A stretch of 64,000 nucleotides of DNA from Taeniopygia guttata (taxonomy: Eukaryota > Chordata > Aves > Passeriformes > Estrildidae), in contig NC_133026.1 in the NCBI RefSeq assembly GCF_048771995.1, forward strand, positions 117,385,501-117,449,500, given 5' to 3'. This document shows, piece by piece, positions 42,901 to 48,837 of this stretch; positions within the stretch are counted from its first letter, which is position 1; the number at the start of each line of letters is the position of its first letter. A model generated the notes under the pieces. It worked only from the letters and a program-made list of their open reading frames with translations. It ran no database searches and was not told the origin of the DNA. A program made the position numbers and the translations under genes.

Positions 42901-44740
42901 GCCCAATTTTTTACCATACTTTTGCATGAGCCTGGGAGACAGCCCTCCTCACCAGCATTGCTGGAAATGGTCTTTTGCATTCAAGTAGACAGCTGTTTCT
43001 CCCATGTTTTCACCATGCTTGTGGTCTCCATAAAATACATTAAAAAGTTAGCAAGCACAAGCTATTGTCATCTGTGACATCCCTGTTTGGGTTTTGCAGT
43101 AAGTAGCAAAGAGTGTCTTGCTTTGAAAATATGAATCTAAGTCAAAGATTGGTCCACATTTCAAATAGCAAAGCAGTTTCTCAGATAATATTTCATTGAA
43201 ATTAATAGGGCTGTTTCAATTTAGAGCAATCAAGGATATTGGTAAAAATGGCACTGTGAACTCTAATAAGACATAAATAAAGAAATGGGGTTCTGTTTCT
43301 TTTCATACCTTCATGCTGTCTTGTTTGTTGGTGACATTTAAATAGCTAGTAACTGGAATGAAGCCCAGTAACTAATTTATACTTACCACTAGTTCTTATT
43401 CTTGTTGGACACTTTAACAGTAAGTACTTACAAAAATGCTTAGTAAAATCATCCATCCCATGCTTCAGTTCCTCAAAAGCATCCCCGCTTCAATGTTTGT
43501 TGCTGGATGTATCTATTAGCAACACTCCTTAAATAACTTTCTGGTTTAGGACAATTCTGTAAATGACTAAGATATTGGAATTCAGAGGATATTACTTTGT
43601 CATTTGCCCTCCATTCAGTACTATGTTGACATCAAATAGTTCACCTGAGATCATGCTGAGGTTTCCAAAGTAAGCTAAAACCCTGCACAAAGAAGACTGG
43701 CAGTGTGGCTGGTTTAATTTTAGGAATGTACAATAACATATGTGTGCATCTAGGAATACAAAGGGAAAAAAATCCTGTATCTTGCACGTTAAATTGCCGT
43801 TTTAATGATGAAGACACAAGACTTTCCTTAGGTAGCAAATCACCCATTTTTATATATTTTATCTTAAATAGGATTTCTGATCCTATCACAAAGCAGTCTT
43901 CATCCTTTGCCAAAGGGATCAGGAACTAGTAAAATATTTCTGCCTATTACACTGGTCTGTTAAATAGTCGTCTAATTTTAGAAATTCCTTTCATTAGCAG
44001 CTACGGTATACATGTCCAGATTCCTTTTCCTACTGTAAGTGTAGGATACCTATGCAAAAAAAGAGAAGGATATAAACTGAAGTTTATATCTCTGTATTAT
44101 TTAATTCCTGTTCCTGATCTGAGTTAAATTGAAGTGAAATAAATATTAGAAGACTTAAAAGAAAAAAAAAAAAAAAAAGAAAACACTTCCAAGGCAGATT
44201 TCATAACAGAAGAACAAGTATCATTTTGAGTGGCAATGCACTGGCAATAACATTTGGCTCTGGTTCACATCAATCTGGAGACCCAGCTACACCAGCCAAG
44301 CTGGCTCAGGATCACTTCTGAACAGGCATTTATCACCTTCAGTGCAATAATATTCCAGGGGTCCAAATCAGGACTAAGCCCTTTGCACAGATGCAACACG
44401 CTCAGCCAGCATAATCCTTCCTCAGACACTGGTCATGGCAAAAGTCCCTCTGACTTCTTTGATGTTAGAAGTCTTGTCTTAGCTTCTCAAATTTCCACGG
44501 TCCCTGCCTTTTCCCTTCTTTCCCACTTCCTTCTGTTTCTCTGCATGTCGTGAAATCTTATGGATTTTAATGTAATTCATATTTTCCTCTTCCATTTATC
44601 AACCTTTCCTTCCTTTGCAGACTGGTTCTGAGCCATACACTCAAGGACGAGTGGAGGAAGCTCCCGTGAGCAGTGAGAGGGGTGACGAGCCGGCTCGTCA
44701 TATCTTCTCCTTCTCGTGGTTGAACTCACTGAATGAATGA
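9771..44740 (+). CDS. TRIM55: TRIM55 (MuRF2), muscle RING-finger E3 ligase, ten coding exons
   Basis: The joined exons (9771-9938, 10343-10515, 18573-18738, 20444-20539, 24363-24596, 25700-25722, 25817-25941, 26743-26963, 28815-29102, 44621-44740) give 537 residues, close to the roughly 548 of the human protein. In order: a RING finger (C26-x2-C29, C42-x-H44, C47-x2-C50, C78-x2-C81), the MuRF family region, a B-box (about 119-160), a coiled coil (about 205-260), a COS box (about 270-328), a glutamate-rich tail and the conserved end [14 protein letters not shown]. MuRF2 is known to associate with microtubules, titin and myosin in developing sarcomeres and to ubiquitinate muscle proteins with MuRF1 and MuRF3. 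Near-identity through the RING, B-box and coiled coil separates it from TRIM63 and TRIM54, and the CRH neighbour confirms orthology. The ATG has a purine at -3, and no in-frame ATG precedes it in this open frame. Confidence 0.96.
9939..10342 (+). other. TRIM55: TRIM55 intron 1 (404 bp)
   Basis: A short intron splitting the RING domain, with donor GTAGGT. The acceptor AG precedes GCCTCCAAC. It holds a cluster of three CAGGTG/CACCTG E-boxes, listed separately. Confidence 0.9.
10115..10199 (+). promoter_or_regulatory. Cluster of three E-boxes in TRIM55 intron 1
   Basis: CAGGTG lies at 10115-10120, its reverse complement CACCTG at 10128-10133 (7-base gap), and a further CAGGTG at 10194-10199. 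Paired E-boxes of this core are favoured by MyoD/myogenin heterodimers, but ZEB and SNAI repressors read the same core. The block lies about 350 bases inside a muscle gene, so a promoter-proximal enhancer is plausible but inferred. Confidence 0.4.
10343..10515 (+). CDS. TRIM55: TRIM55 coding exon 2 (RING, second half)
   Basis: It codes for residues 57-113 plus two bases of R114. It begins [11 protein letters not shown] and contains the last RING pair CPSC (78-81), then the conserved stretch [20 protein letters not shown]. It closes with donor GTAACA at 10516. The residues match the mammalian protein almost exactly; the one difference I note is V70. Confidence 0.95.
11285..11831 (+). mobile_element. 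CR1 LINE fragment, 3' end, plus strand
   Basis: The stretch follows the CR1 3' region: the end of the reverse-transcriptase ORF (from about TGAGATCCCACTTGGGATAC), then the 3'UTR and the diagnostic terminus ATTCTATGATTCTGTGATTC with short direct repeats at about 11806-11831. CR1 is the dominant LINE of birds and is usually 5'-truncated, as here. It lies in sense orientation inside TRIM55 intron 2. Confidence 0.9.
12478..12499. repeat. A22 homopolymer
   Basis: Twenty-two consecutive A bases in TRIM55 intron 2, about 130 bases before the G run. Length is likely variable and prone to sequencing error. Confidence 0.85.
12630..12649. repeat. G20 homopolymer
   Basis: Twenty consecutive G bases in otherwise AT-rich intron sequence. 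G runs of this length are rare and can fold into stacked G-quadruplexes on the plus strand. The exact length may be a sequencing artefact. Confidence 0.85.
14478..14503. repeat. A26 homopolymer
   Basis: Twenty-six A bases followed by A-rich sequence, about 90 bases before a CR1 fragment. CR1 does not use a poly(A) tail, so the run is not explained by that element. Confidence 0.85.
14590..15350 (+). mobile_element. CR1 LINE fragment, reverse-transcriptase region, plus strand
   Basis: Degraded CR1 ORF2 is readable in translated pieces: a segment like GFYRYIxSKRKTREN near 14660-14700, [18 protein letters not shown] with GNYR near 15015-15085, and a match to the SQHGF...TNL...VYLDF core near 15180-15300. 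The alignment then jumps to a stretch like IFTNDL near 15330-15345, implying an internal deletion. Frames are interrupted throughout, so the copy is dead. Both termini are approximate. Confidence 0.8.
15616..16150 (-). mobile_element. CR1 LINE fragment, 3' end, minus strand
   Basis: This is the reverse complement of the CR1 3' region. It starts with GTCACAGAATGGTTGAAGGA, passes the typical CATCTGGTCCAACCACC and CTCAGCCTTTCCTCACAAGA blocks, and ends near GGTGTGGTCCAAACAC. It lies about 270 bases from a plus-strand CR1 piece, so two independent insertions are likely. It is truncated and has diverged. Confidence 0.88.
18328..18351. repeat. 24-bp perfect palindrome
   Basis: TTCATATGGGAA is followed directly by its reverse complement TTCCCATATGAA with no spacer. 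The site lies about 220 bases upstream of TRIM55 exon 3. It could be a dimeric protein site or a chance palindrome; no known full motif is recognised. Confidence 0.9.
18573..18738 (+). CDS. TRIM55: TRIM55 coding exon 3 (B-box)
   Basis: It codes for residues 114 (last base) to 169, starting [20 protein letters not shown] and ending NVYQQQK, in phase 0. It carries the zinc-binding B-box, with C124, H127, C136, C139, C144, C147, H153 and C156 available as ligands. Residue 119 is cysteine where I recall serine in human. The donor GTAAAT follows at 18739. Confidence 0.95.
18739..20443 (+). other. TRIM55: TRIM55 intron 3 (1.7 kb)
   Basis: No repeat family or exon is recognised. A strongly C/T-rich stretch runs from about 19800 to 19960. 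The acceptor CTGTCTAG stands before 20444. Confidence 0.85.
20444..20539 (+). CDS. TRIM55: TRIM55 coding exon 4
   Basis: Exactly 32 codons (residues 170-201), [20 protein letters not shown] through CKTVE, linking the B-box to the coiled coil. Both borders are phase 0, with donor GTAGGT. The sequence matches mammalian TRIM55 closely. Confidence 0.95.
20540..24362 (+). other. TRIM55: TRIM55 intron 4 (3.8 kb)
   Basis: AT-rich intron without a recognised repeat family or exon. Open frames of 60-110 codons here have no recognisable content. Confidence 0.8.
24363..24596 (+). CDS. TRIM55: TRIM55 coding exon 5 (coiled coil)
   Basis: Seventy-eight codons (residues 202-279), [20 protein letters not shown] to [10 protein letters not shown], in phase 0 at both ends. 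The charged heptad-like part, [20 protein letters not shown] and onward, forms the coiled coil used for MuRF homo- and hetero-dimers. Donor GTATAA. Confidence 0.95.
24597..25699 (+). other. TRIM55: TRIM55 intron 5 (1.1 kb)
   Basis: It holds a CAAAA-type low-complexity stretch at about 25183-25252. No exon or element is recognised otherwise. Acceptor TTTCCACAG. Confidence 0.85.
25183..25252. repeat. CAAAA-rich low-complexity stretch
   Basis: Imperfect CAAAA/CAAA units with almost no G, inside TRIM55 intron 5. The plus strand is strongly A/C biased. Confidence 0.75.
25700..25722 (+). CDS. TRIM55: TRIM55 coding exon 6 (23-nt microexon)
   Basis: This 23-nt exon codes for NAKTLLQ plus two bases of K287. 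It is flanked by TTTCCACAG and GTGAGT and lies only 94 bases before exon 7. It is needed to keep the frame, and its residues match the COS-box start of mammalian TRIM55. Confidence 0.93.
25817..25941 (+). CDS. TRIM55: TRIM55 coding exon 7 (COS box)
   Basis: It codes for residues 287 (last base) to 328 plus one base of 329: [20 protein letters not shown] through [13 protein letters not shown]. This is the COS box, the segment tied to microtubule association in MuRF and related TRIM proteins. It begins after TTTTAG and ends with donor GTATGT. Confidence 0.95.
25942..26742 (+). other. TRIM55: TRIM55 intron 7 (0.8 kb)
   Basis: No element recognised. The acceptor CCTATCAG precedes the purine-rich exon 8. 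Confidence 0.85.
26743..26963 (+). CDS. TRIM55: TRIM55 coding exon 8 (glutamate-rich tail)
   Basis: It codes for residues 329-402. Nine consecutive acidic codons open the exon, and a second acidic block ([13 protein letters not shown]) follows, then a Pro/Gln/Ala-rich disordered part ending APAGQ. The acidic tail is a MuRF family feature; its length and wording differ from mammals as expected for a low-complexity segment. The first 80 bases are almost pure purine (GAG/GAA repeats). Donor GTAAAT. Confidence 0.93.
26964..28814 (+). other. TRIM55: TRIM55 intron 8 (1.85 kb)
   Basis: AT-rich, with no recognised repeat or exon. It ends in a long pyrimidine tract and the acceptor TGATTAAG. Confidence 0.85.
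28815..29102 (+). CDS. TRIM55: TRIM55 coding exon 9
   Basis: Ninety-six codons (residues 403-498) of Ser/Thr/Ala-rich tail: [20 protein letters not shown] onward, with the conserved block [10 protein letters not shown] that also occurs in mammalian TRIM55. Both borders are phase 0. The donor GTCAGT is a weaker match than the others. Reading on through it gives 21 more codons and a TAA at 29166-29168, a possible alternative C-terminus. Confidence 0.92.
31171..31188. repeat. T18 homopolymer
   Basis: Eighteen consecutive T bases in TRIM55 intron 9, not attached to a recognisable element. Confidence 0.8.
32443..32474. repeat. Perfect 15-bp inverted repeat with 2-nt loop
   Basis: TTTGCCTGTCATTTG, the two bases CT, then the exact reverse complement CAAATGACAGGCAAA. 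A 15-bp arm with no mismatch is unusual for neutral intron DNA. It could extrude as a cruciform or fold in the RNA. It is not part of a recognised transposon end. Confidence 0.92.
32912..32928. repeat. T17 homopolymer
   Basis: Seventeen T bases in TRIM55 intron 9, preceded by a C/T-rich stretch. Confidence 0.8.
33475..33530. repeat. 26-bp tandem duplication
   Basis: The unit GCAGCAGGGATAAGGCAACA plus GAAATT occurs twice without a mismatch (33475-33500 and 33501-33526), and the first four bases of a third copy follow. Perfect identity suggests a recent slippage or duplication event. Confidence 0.9.
38469..38760 (-). mobile_element. Probable solo LTR of an avian endogenous retrovirus (fossil)
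   Basis: Read on the minus strand, the segment has LTR layout: a U3 part, a TATA-like GTATAAAAGAGC, an R/U5 part with a poly(A)-like ATAAA, and a U5 end around CTGCCTCGACAGAGACA. The arrangement resembles songbird ERV LTRs from memory. TG and CA termini fit 38469 and 38760, with similar but not identical short flanks. No internal retroviral genes adjoin it, so it is a solo LTR of moderate to old age. Borders are approximate. Confidence 0.5.
41026..41051. repeat. Short inverted repeat, 9-bp arms
   Basis: CTGGCATGC and GCATGCCAG flank an 8-base spacer. The arms are perfect. This may be chance; no element is attached. Confidence 0.75.
42490..42511. repeat. A22 homopolymer
   Basis: A run of about 22 A bases in TRIM55 intron 9, with no recognised retroposed gene upstream of it. 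Confidence 0.8.
44162..44178. repeat. A17 homopolymer
   Basis: Seventeen A bases in TRIM55 intron 9, about 440 bases before the last coding exon. Confidence 0.8.
44621..44740 (+). CDS. TRIM55: TRIM55 coding exon 10 (terminal)
   Basis: It codes for the last 39 residues, [20 protein letters not shown] to the end, and a TGA stop at 44738-44740. The final 15 residues [15 protein letters not shown] match the mammalian C-terminus exactly, which fixes the exon despite the long intron. The acceptor is TCCTTTGCAG after a good pyrimidine tract. Confidence 0.95.
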   Translation, partial: TGSEPYTQGRVEEAPVSSERGDEPARHIFSFSWLNSLNE

Positions 44741-46029
44741 TGACTCGCTCTGGCTGGCTTCTGGTGTGCTTCTCTTCGGAAGGACTGTGAGCACAGGCAG
44801 CCTGGCTGCAGTCAGCAAAGCAACCGGCCTGGGAAGGGGCATCTGAACAGATTTCATTCCTGGGAACTCAGCTGACCTCCACACCATACCCTTGAATTGA
44901 CAGGGAGAGGGAGGGGAGCATGGGGACAGATTATTGTATGTGTTGTAGTCAGAGTGTTTTCCAATAATTTCTTGCTTCCATGGGGGAAGAGGCATCACTA
45001 CAGCTTTAGGCTGAGCACTGCTAGTGTTTTGTAACTCACTTGATGGCACGTCCCCATGTAGGTGTAAACACTTTACCGATGTTCTTAGCTAAAATGCTGG
45101 TATGATATTCTCTAGTAGCATCCTTTGCCAGAACAGCGTTTCTCTTCAGTGTTCTCCTGCGTCGCCTCTTGTCAGTGCTGGTGGCTTCAGTGACACTCTC
45201 ATGTCCTTGGCAGCCCCAAGTCGGGGTTGTGTCTAACAGTACTGGTGCCTCCCAGGCTGTGGAGGCTGAACACGGGAGGGAAGAAGGAAGCTGCCATTTC
45301 TTCCCTTTCACTTGCTCTTCCTACTAAACCACAACAGACGACTCTTGCAGAAGCACATTATTTGTAAGGAAGATTCCCAGTGGCAGGACTGAGGAAGAGA
45401 CACTTACCAAAAACACCGGCCAAGACCTCCACACAGCTCTGAGTATGTGGAGCAGTTGCTGAAGTGCTGCCCAGTCTTTCCAGCCGTTACCTCTGTCCGT
45501 GTCTTCTCTGCGGTCAGTATGTGTACAAAAGGGGACATGTTCTGACATTAAACCAGGGTGCAATAAGGTGGTCACAGGTATTCACTCAAGGTTTAATTTG
45601 AAGCTGTGCTGTAGAAAAGGCAGATGCTGTCTTTCCTATTCCGTGTGCATTGTAGATGTTGAGCCATCAAATGAAATCAAATTTGTGTCTTAAAAGAGGC
45701 TCTACAAGTTGTACTGAAGGCATCACTCTCTGGTTTTTGTCACTGGGAGTAGGGTGTCAACACTCAGCAGTGTTTGAGAGATTGGCAGGCTGCCGGGAGT
45801 GCTTGGTGCCATAGGGGACCAGGTGTCAAGCTCTGCACTAGGGTTATGTGTGGATCTTTCCCAAATCCCCGAGCCAGGCCCTCACTGTGCTGTTTTGGCA
45901 GGGGCCTGTGTGGGGCCATAGGGCTGTGCTGTGCCCCAGCAGGACTGGTGAGCTGGCAGTGCAGACTGGTTAGCACAGCAGGCTGTGTGGGGTCAGCCCC
46001 TGTCCTGGACACCCGTTGCTACCAGCCCT
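44741..46029 (+). other. TRIM55: Probable TRIM55 3'UTR and intergenic sequence
   Basis: No canonical AATAAA was found on the plus strand here. The best candidate is the variant ATTAAA at 45547-45552, which would give a 3'UTR of about 0.8 kb. A longer transcript ending at the ATTAAA at 46818-46823 is also possible. No other gene is seen. Confidence 0.4.
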
Positions 46030-46780
46030 CGCTGGCATCTGTTTTCTCTGGAAAACTCCTGCGAGAGTTTTGCAGAATGCACAGGCAAGCTCCGTGCAAA
46101 GCTTTGGAACTCGCACGGCCCAGAACGAGCGCCGCCCAGCACCGCCACCGCATCGCCTCCGGCTGCTGGAGCAGCTTTTCCCTGGGATTTGGTTCGGGGT
46201 GAGGGATTTACTATTTTCTCCCAGTCGTCCTGGAGATTTCCCCCAGCTCCTCCCGGGAAGTTTCTCCACACCCACTGCAGCCTCCCTAGAAGTCCCTGGG
46301 AGGGACCCAGGGTGGGCACGGCCGACGGGACGGGAGAAGCCGAAGCAGGGAGGAACCTGCCCCTTTGTGGTGCGGGGAGGATGCGAAAATGCAAAAGAGA
46401 TGCGGGAGCGCCTCACCGCTTTCCCATCGGTGCTCCCCGGCGGGAGGAGGCTGCCCGATCCCGGCCACAGCGGCAGGAGCCAGGGAGCTCCCTCGGGGGC
46501 TGCAGAGGTGGAATTCGCCAGCTCGGGGGGGCACCGATTTGGCCCTCGACGCCCCTTTCCCGGGAGCAGCCTGCGCCGAGGGCGGCGGCGGGGGCAGCCC
46601 CCGTCCGGGGCCGGCGGCGTCGGGGCGCGCCTGCGGGAGAGCCCGCGGATACAGGGCGGGGAGGAAAACATCCCCGGGGAGATCCAGGGCTCCCCGCGGC
46701 TCTGGGTGTCCACGGCCGCGGGTGTCCCCCCGCCCCGGTTAGCGCTGAGGGAGGCGGAGCAGCCCCCAGGCGTCTAGGCA
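46030..46780. promoter_or_regulatory. Orphan CpG-rich island between the TRIM55 and CRH 3' ends
   Basis: About 750 bases are GC-rich and CpG-dense, rising toward 46560-46750 (for example GGGGCGCGCC), and fall abruptly to AT-rich sequence at the CRH poly(A) region. Several frames on both strands are open for 120-280 codons, which is the expected result of few A/T bases rather than proof of coding. No annotated-type promoter is known to me here. It could be an unannotated promoter, a regulatory island or GC-biased drift. Confidence 0.6.
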
Positions 46781-46799
46781 AGAAAATCTATCAAGGCAT

Positions 46800-47281
46800 C
46801 TTTACTTTGCAGCTTTTATTAAAAATATAAATATTAAACATTCTCTTACACAACCAAATCGACCGAGCGCTGAAAAGATGTTTTATTGTGAAAATGTTTA
46901 CAGGAAAAAAAAGTGGATTGAAAGTAGCTTACAGAGATTCCCCCTCCCACTCCCTGCCCCCAACAGAAAAGTTTTCTGTCTTCTTGGCACCATTTCTTCC
47001 AATGCTCACACATCCCTACGTAGCGATGGCACTAGAATAACTGGGAAATGGAGAAATAAATAAAGGTAAGGGAGGTTACAAACGACACTCGTGTTTCTGC
47101 ACTTGGTACACGGTTGTGCATGCTAGTCAAGGGACAGAGGCTGTTCGGAGTACGCCCTTCTAGGTTTAAAGCTATATAAAAATAAAGAGATGACATCAGA
47201 GCAGCACTATGGTACATCGGACGGTGTAATTATTCTTGTGCTAACTGCGGAATCTCTTTGGCAAGGCGGGGAGGGGCCGTT
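46800..47281 (-). other. CRH: CRH 3'UTR
   Basis: Non-coding sequence from after the TGA stop to the poly(A) signal at 46815. It is AT-rich, unlike the coding exon. Its distal part holds two AATAAA signals on the minus strand. Stability elements cannot be assigned with confidence. Confidence 0.7.
46815..46820 (-). terminator. CRH: CRH poly(A) signal AATAAA
   Basis: The minus strand reads AATAAAAGCTGCAAAG, which I recall at the end of the mammalian CRH mRNA as well. Cleavage would fall near 46795-46805, giving a 3'UTR of about 480 bases. A second AATAAA on the minus strand lies upstream at 46882-46887. The plus strand reads ATTAAA across 46818-46823 at the same place. Confidence 0.75.
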
Positions 47282-47821
47282 TCACTTCCCGATTATCTCC
47301 ATCAGTTTCCTGTTGCTGTGAGCTTGCTGCGCTAACTGCTCGGCTCGGGCCATCTCCAAGACTTCTCGCAGGAGGTGGAAAGTCAGATCCAGAGAAATAG
47401 GGGGTTCCTCGGATCGCTTCTCCCTCTCCACCGCCTCACCCTCGGCTTCGCCGTCCTCTCGGTCCCCCGGCGAGCGCTCGGGCAGCTGCTGCAGCTGTTG
47501 AACCGCCGCCCGGAAAAAGTTGCTGGCGGAGGCTTCGGGCTGTAGGTGGCTGGTGCTGCTGGAGGAGGCGGAGAAAGAGCCAACGGGTCTCTTGTGAAGG
47601 TTGCCCAGGCGCAGGAAATACTCTTCTCCCATGCGGAGCAGGACGGGCAGAGTTTGCTGCTGCTGCTGCTGCTGCTGCTGTCGCTGCTGCTGCTGGAAGA
47701 AATCTGGCTGGTGCAGAGCCCCAGGGGCGGGTGCCGGGCTCTTGCTGAGAGCTCTGCACTCCTGGCAGGGCAGGAGGGCGACCAGCAGGATTCCCGTGGA
47801 GACCAGCAGCGGGATCTTCAT
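47282..47821 (-). CDS. CRH: CRH, corticotropin-releasing hormone precursor
   Basis: A single coding exon of 179 codons encodes a secreted prohormone, shorter than the roughly 196 residues of human. Residues 1-24 form a signal peptide (MKIPLLVSTGILLVALLPCQ, then ECRA). A polyglutamine tract (43-56) and the conserved propeptide block LLRMGEEYFLRLGNLHKRP (61-79) follow. The dibasic site REKR (133-136) precedes the 41-residue hormone (137-177), and the final Gly-Lys gives the C-terminal amide. The hormone matches the human peptide as I recall it. CRH from hypothalamic neurons binds CRHR1 on pituitary corticotrophs and releases ACTH. The ATG has A at -3. An in-frame opening further upstream runs into the 5'UTR intron and is not coding. 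Confidence 0.98.
   Translation of the reverse strand: MKIPLLVSTGILLVALLPCQECRALSKSPAPAPGALHQPDFFQQQQRQQQQQQQQQTLPVLLRMGEEYFLRLGNLHKRPVGSFSASSSSTSHLQPEASASNFFRAAVQQLQQLPERSPGDREDGEAEGEAVEREKRSEEPPISLDLTFHLLREVLEMARAEQLAQQAHSNRKLMEIIGK
47291..47413 (-). other. CRH: Mature CRH peptide (41 residues)
   Basis: It codes for SEEPPISLDLTFHLLREVLE through HSNRKLMEII. It lies between the REKR cleavage site and the amidation donor Gly-Lys plus stop. N-terminal residues activate the receptor, and the amidated C-terminal helix binds the receptor's extracellular domain. Confidence 0.97.
47654..47695 (-). repeat. CRH: Coding CAG repeat in CRH (polyglutamine)
   Basis: On the coding strand the tract reads (CAG)4 CGA (CAG)8 CAA, giving Q4-R-Q9 directly after Phe-Phe. 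As I recall it, human CRH has a proline/glutamine mixture at this place. The uninterrupted eight-CAG block is a likely length-polymorphic site. Confidence 0.92.
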
Positions 47822-47836
47822 GATCGGGGCCCAAAC

Positions 47837-48381
47837 CTGCGGGGGCAGACGGGGGTCGGGGGTTGTGTTACAAAGCCGAGCCGCAGCGGCGGGAAGGGCA
47901 GCGGCCGGCCGGGGAGGGGGCGTCCCCACCGCCGCTGTCCCGGTGCTGAAACGCGCCGTTTCGCGTCGCTCCGCGCCCCTCCGTTCCCCGCACACCACCC
48001 CCGGCCGCGCTCGCCCCGGCCGGTCCACCCACGCCGTCGAGGCGGCCGCTCCCCGCAGAACAACCCCGCGGAACAGCCCCGCGCGGCGGCTGCGGGCTGC
48101 GCCGGCAGCGGCTCCGGGACCAGGCTGGGCTGAGCCCTTGCGGAGCGGTCACGCGTGTTCGCGACCCGTGCCTCTTCACCCACCCGGGGAGAGGGGGAAC
48201 GTGGGGTGCCTGTGGCGGGGCGGCTCTCCCCACGAGCCGTGGGGTTTAAGCGCCCGTTCCCCGCCTCCCCGCTCCCTGTCCGGCCAGGACAGTTCCCCGT
48301 TTCCCGCGGGACGCGGTGCTCAGCCCCGCTCAGCGCAGGGCAGCGCATCCGCTGCGCGCCCGGGCGCGGCCGCGCACCTAC
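47837..48381 (-). other. CRH: CRH 5'UTR intron (545 bp)
   Basis: The donor CAG|GTAGGTG has its GT at 48381-48380. The acceptor CCCCGCAG ends at 47837, 15 bases before the ATG. CRH genes are known to have one intron in the 5'UTR and an uninterrupted coding exon, and this fits. The intron is very GC-rich and part of the CpG island, so the large open frames across it are not coding. Confidence 0.85.
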
Positions 48382-48503
48382 CTGGGGCGGCGGAGGCGGC
48401 GGTAGGGCAGGGCGGGCGGCGGCGGGACTCGGCGGTGCCCGGCGTCCCTTCCTCTCGCTCTCCCCCGGAGCCGGCTCCTAGCGAACTTGGGATCAGATTT
48501 GGT
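48382..48503 (-). other. CRH: CRH exon 1 (5'UTR)
   Basis: Non-coding first exon between the splice donor and the start expected about 25-30 bases downstream of the TATA box. The exact 5' end is inferred from the TATA position. Confidence 0.65.
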
Positions 48504-48527
48504 ACTAATCAGAGCCGGAGCGCGGGA

Positions 48528-48535
48528 TTTTTATA
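48528..48535 (-). promoter_or_regulatory. CRH: CRH TATA box
   Basis: The minus strand reads CTATAAAAATCCC, with the core TATAAAAA at this position. It lies about 150 bases upstream of the 5'UTR splice donor and predicts a start near 48500. Mammalian CRH also uses a TATA promoter. Confidence 0.85.
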
Positions 48536-48684
48536 GCTTAGACCCTCTCCTGGAATCACGCAGAACTTGCCTAATAAGCTGACGCTCTCCCTGACAGCCC
48601 GATTGCGTGCCCCGATCTACTGCTGAATAAATCATGGGGGCCCGTCGGAGCGGCGATGGGCCGAGTTTCGCTATCGCAACCCCA

Positions 48685-48720
48685 AATCTCACGTCCAATT
48701 ATATCAACAGATATTTATCG
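48685..48720 (-). promoter_or_regulatory. CRH: AT-rich conserved-type block of the CRH promoter
   Basis: The minus strand reads CGATAAATATCTGTTGATAT and continues ATTGGACGTGAGATTT. From memory nearly the same block lies between the CRE and the TATA box in mammalian CRH. It holds homeodomain/POU-like AT cores. It sits as an AT-rich island within GC-rich DNA, which suggests selection. Confidence 0.6.
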
Positions 48721-48729
48721 CCTCTGCAG

Positions 48730-48737
48730 TGACGTCA
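48730..48737. promoter_or_regulatory. CRH: CRH cAMP response element TGACGTCA
   Basis: A perfect palindromic CRE about 200 bases upstream of the TATA box, or near -230 from the inferred start. The mammalian CRE sits near the same distance and mediates CREB induction by cAMP. Spacing and sequence together make the assignment firm. Confidence 0.88.
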
Positions 48738-48837
48738 GCCGGGCCGGGGGCCGGGGAGCAGGATGCCCCCCCCCACCCCATTGACAAAAATACTTGAATG
48801 AGATTTCCTAGCGGGCGCGTACTATGAGAGGTCACTC

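Larger units (their letters stand above)
29103..44620 (+). other. TRIM55: TRIM55 intron 9 (15.5 kb)
   Basis: This is the largest intron, separating the last 39 codons from the rest. It contains a perfect 15-bp hairpin (32443-32474), a 26-bp tandem duplication (33475-33530), a likely solo LTR (38469-38760), a short inverted repeat (41026-41051) and T or A runs at 31171-31188, 32912-32928, 42490-42511 and 44162-44178. No other gene or known exon is recognised inside it. Confidence 0.85.

Noticed and set aside
45985-46830. Overlapping open frames of 281 and 253 codons (plus) and 247 codons (minus) between TRIM55 and CRH
   Set aside because: They overlap in several frames on both strands within a GC-rich block. 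Products are Gly/Pro/Arg-rich with no domain, which is what stop-poor composition yields.
47822-48028. N-terminal extension of CRH by 69 codons
   Set aside because: It crosses the 5'UTR splice acceptor at 47837 into intron sequence. The ATG at 47821 starts a proper signal peptide.
47546-48536. Plus-strand frames of 195 and 311 codons across CRH
   Set aside because: They are antisense shadows of the CRH coding exon and its GC-rich 5'UTR intron. The polyleucine/cysteine runs are the CAG repeat read in other frames.
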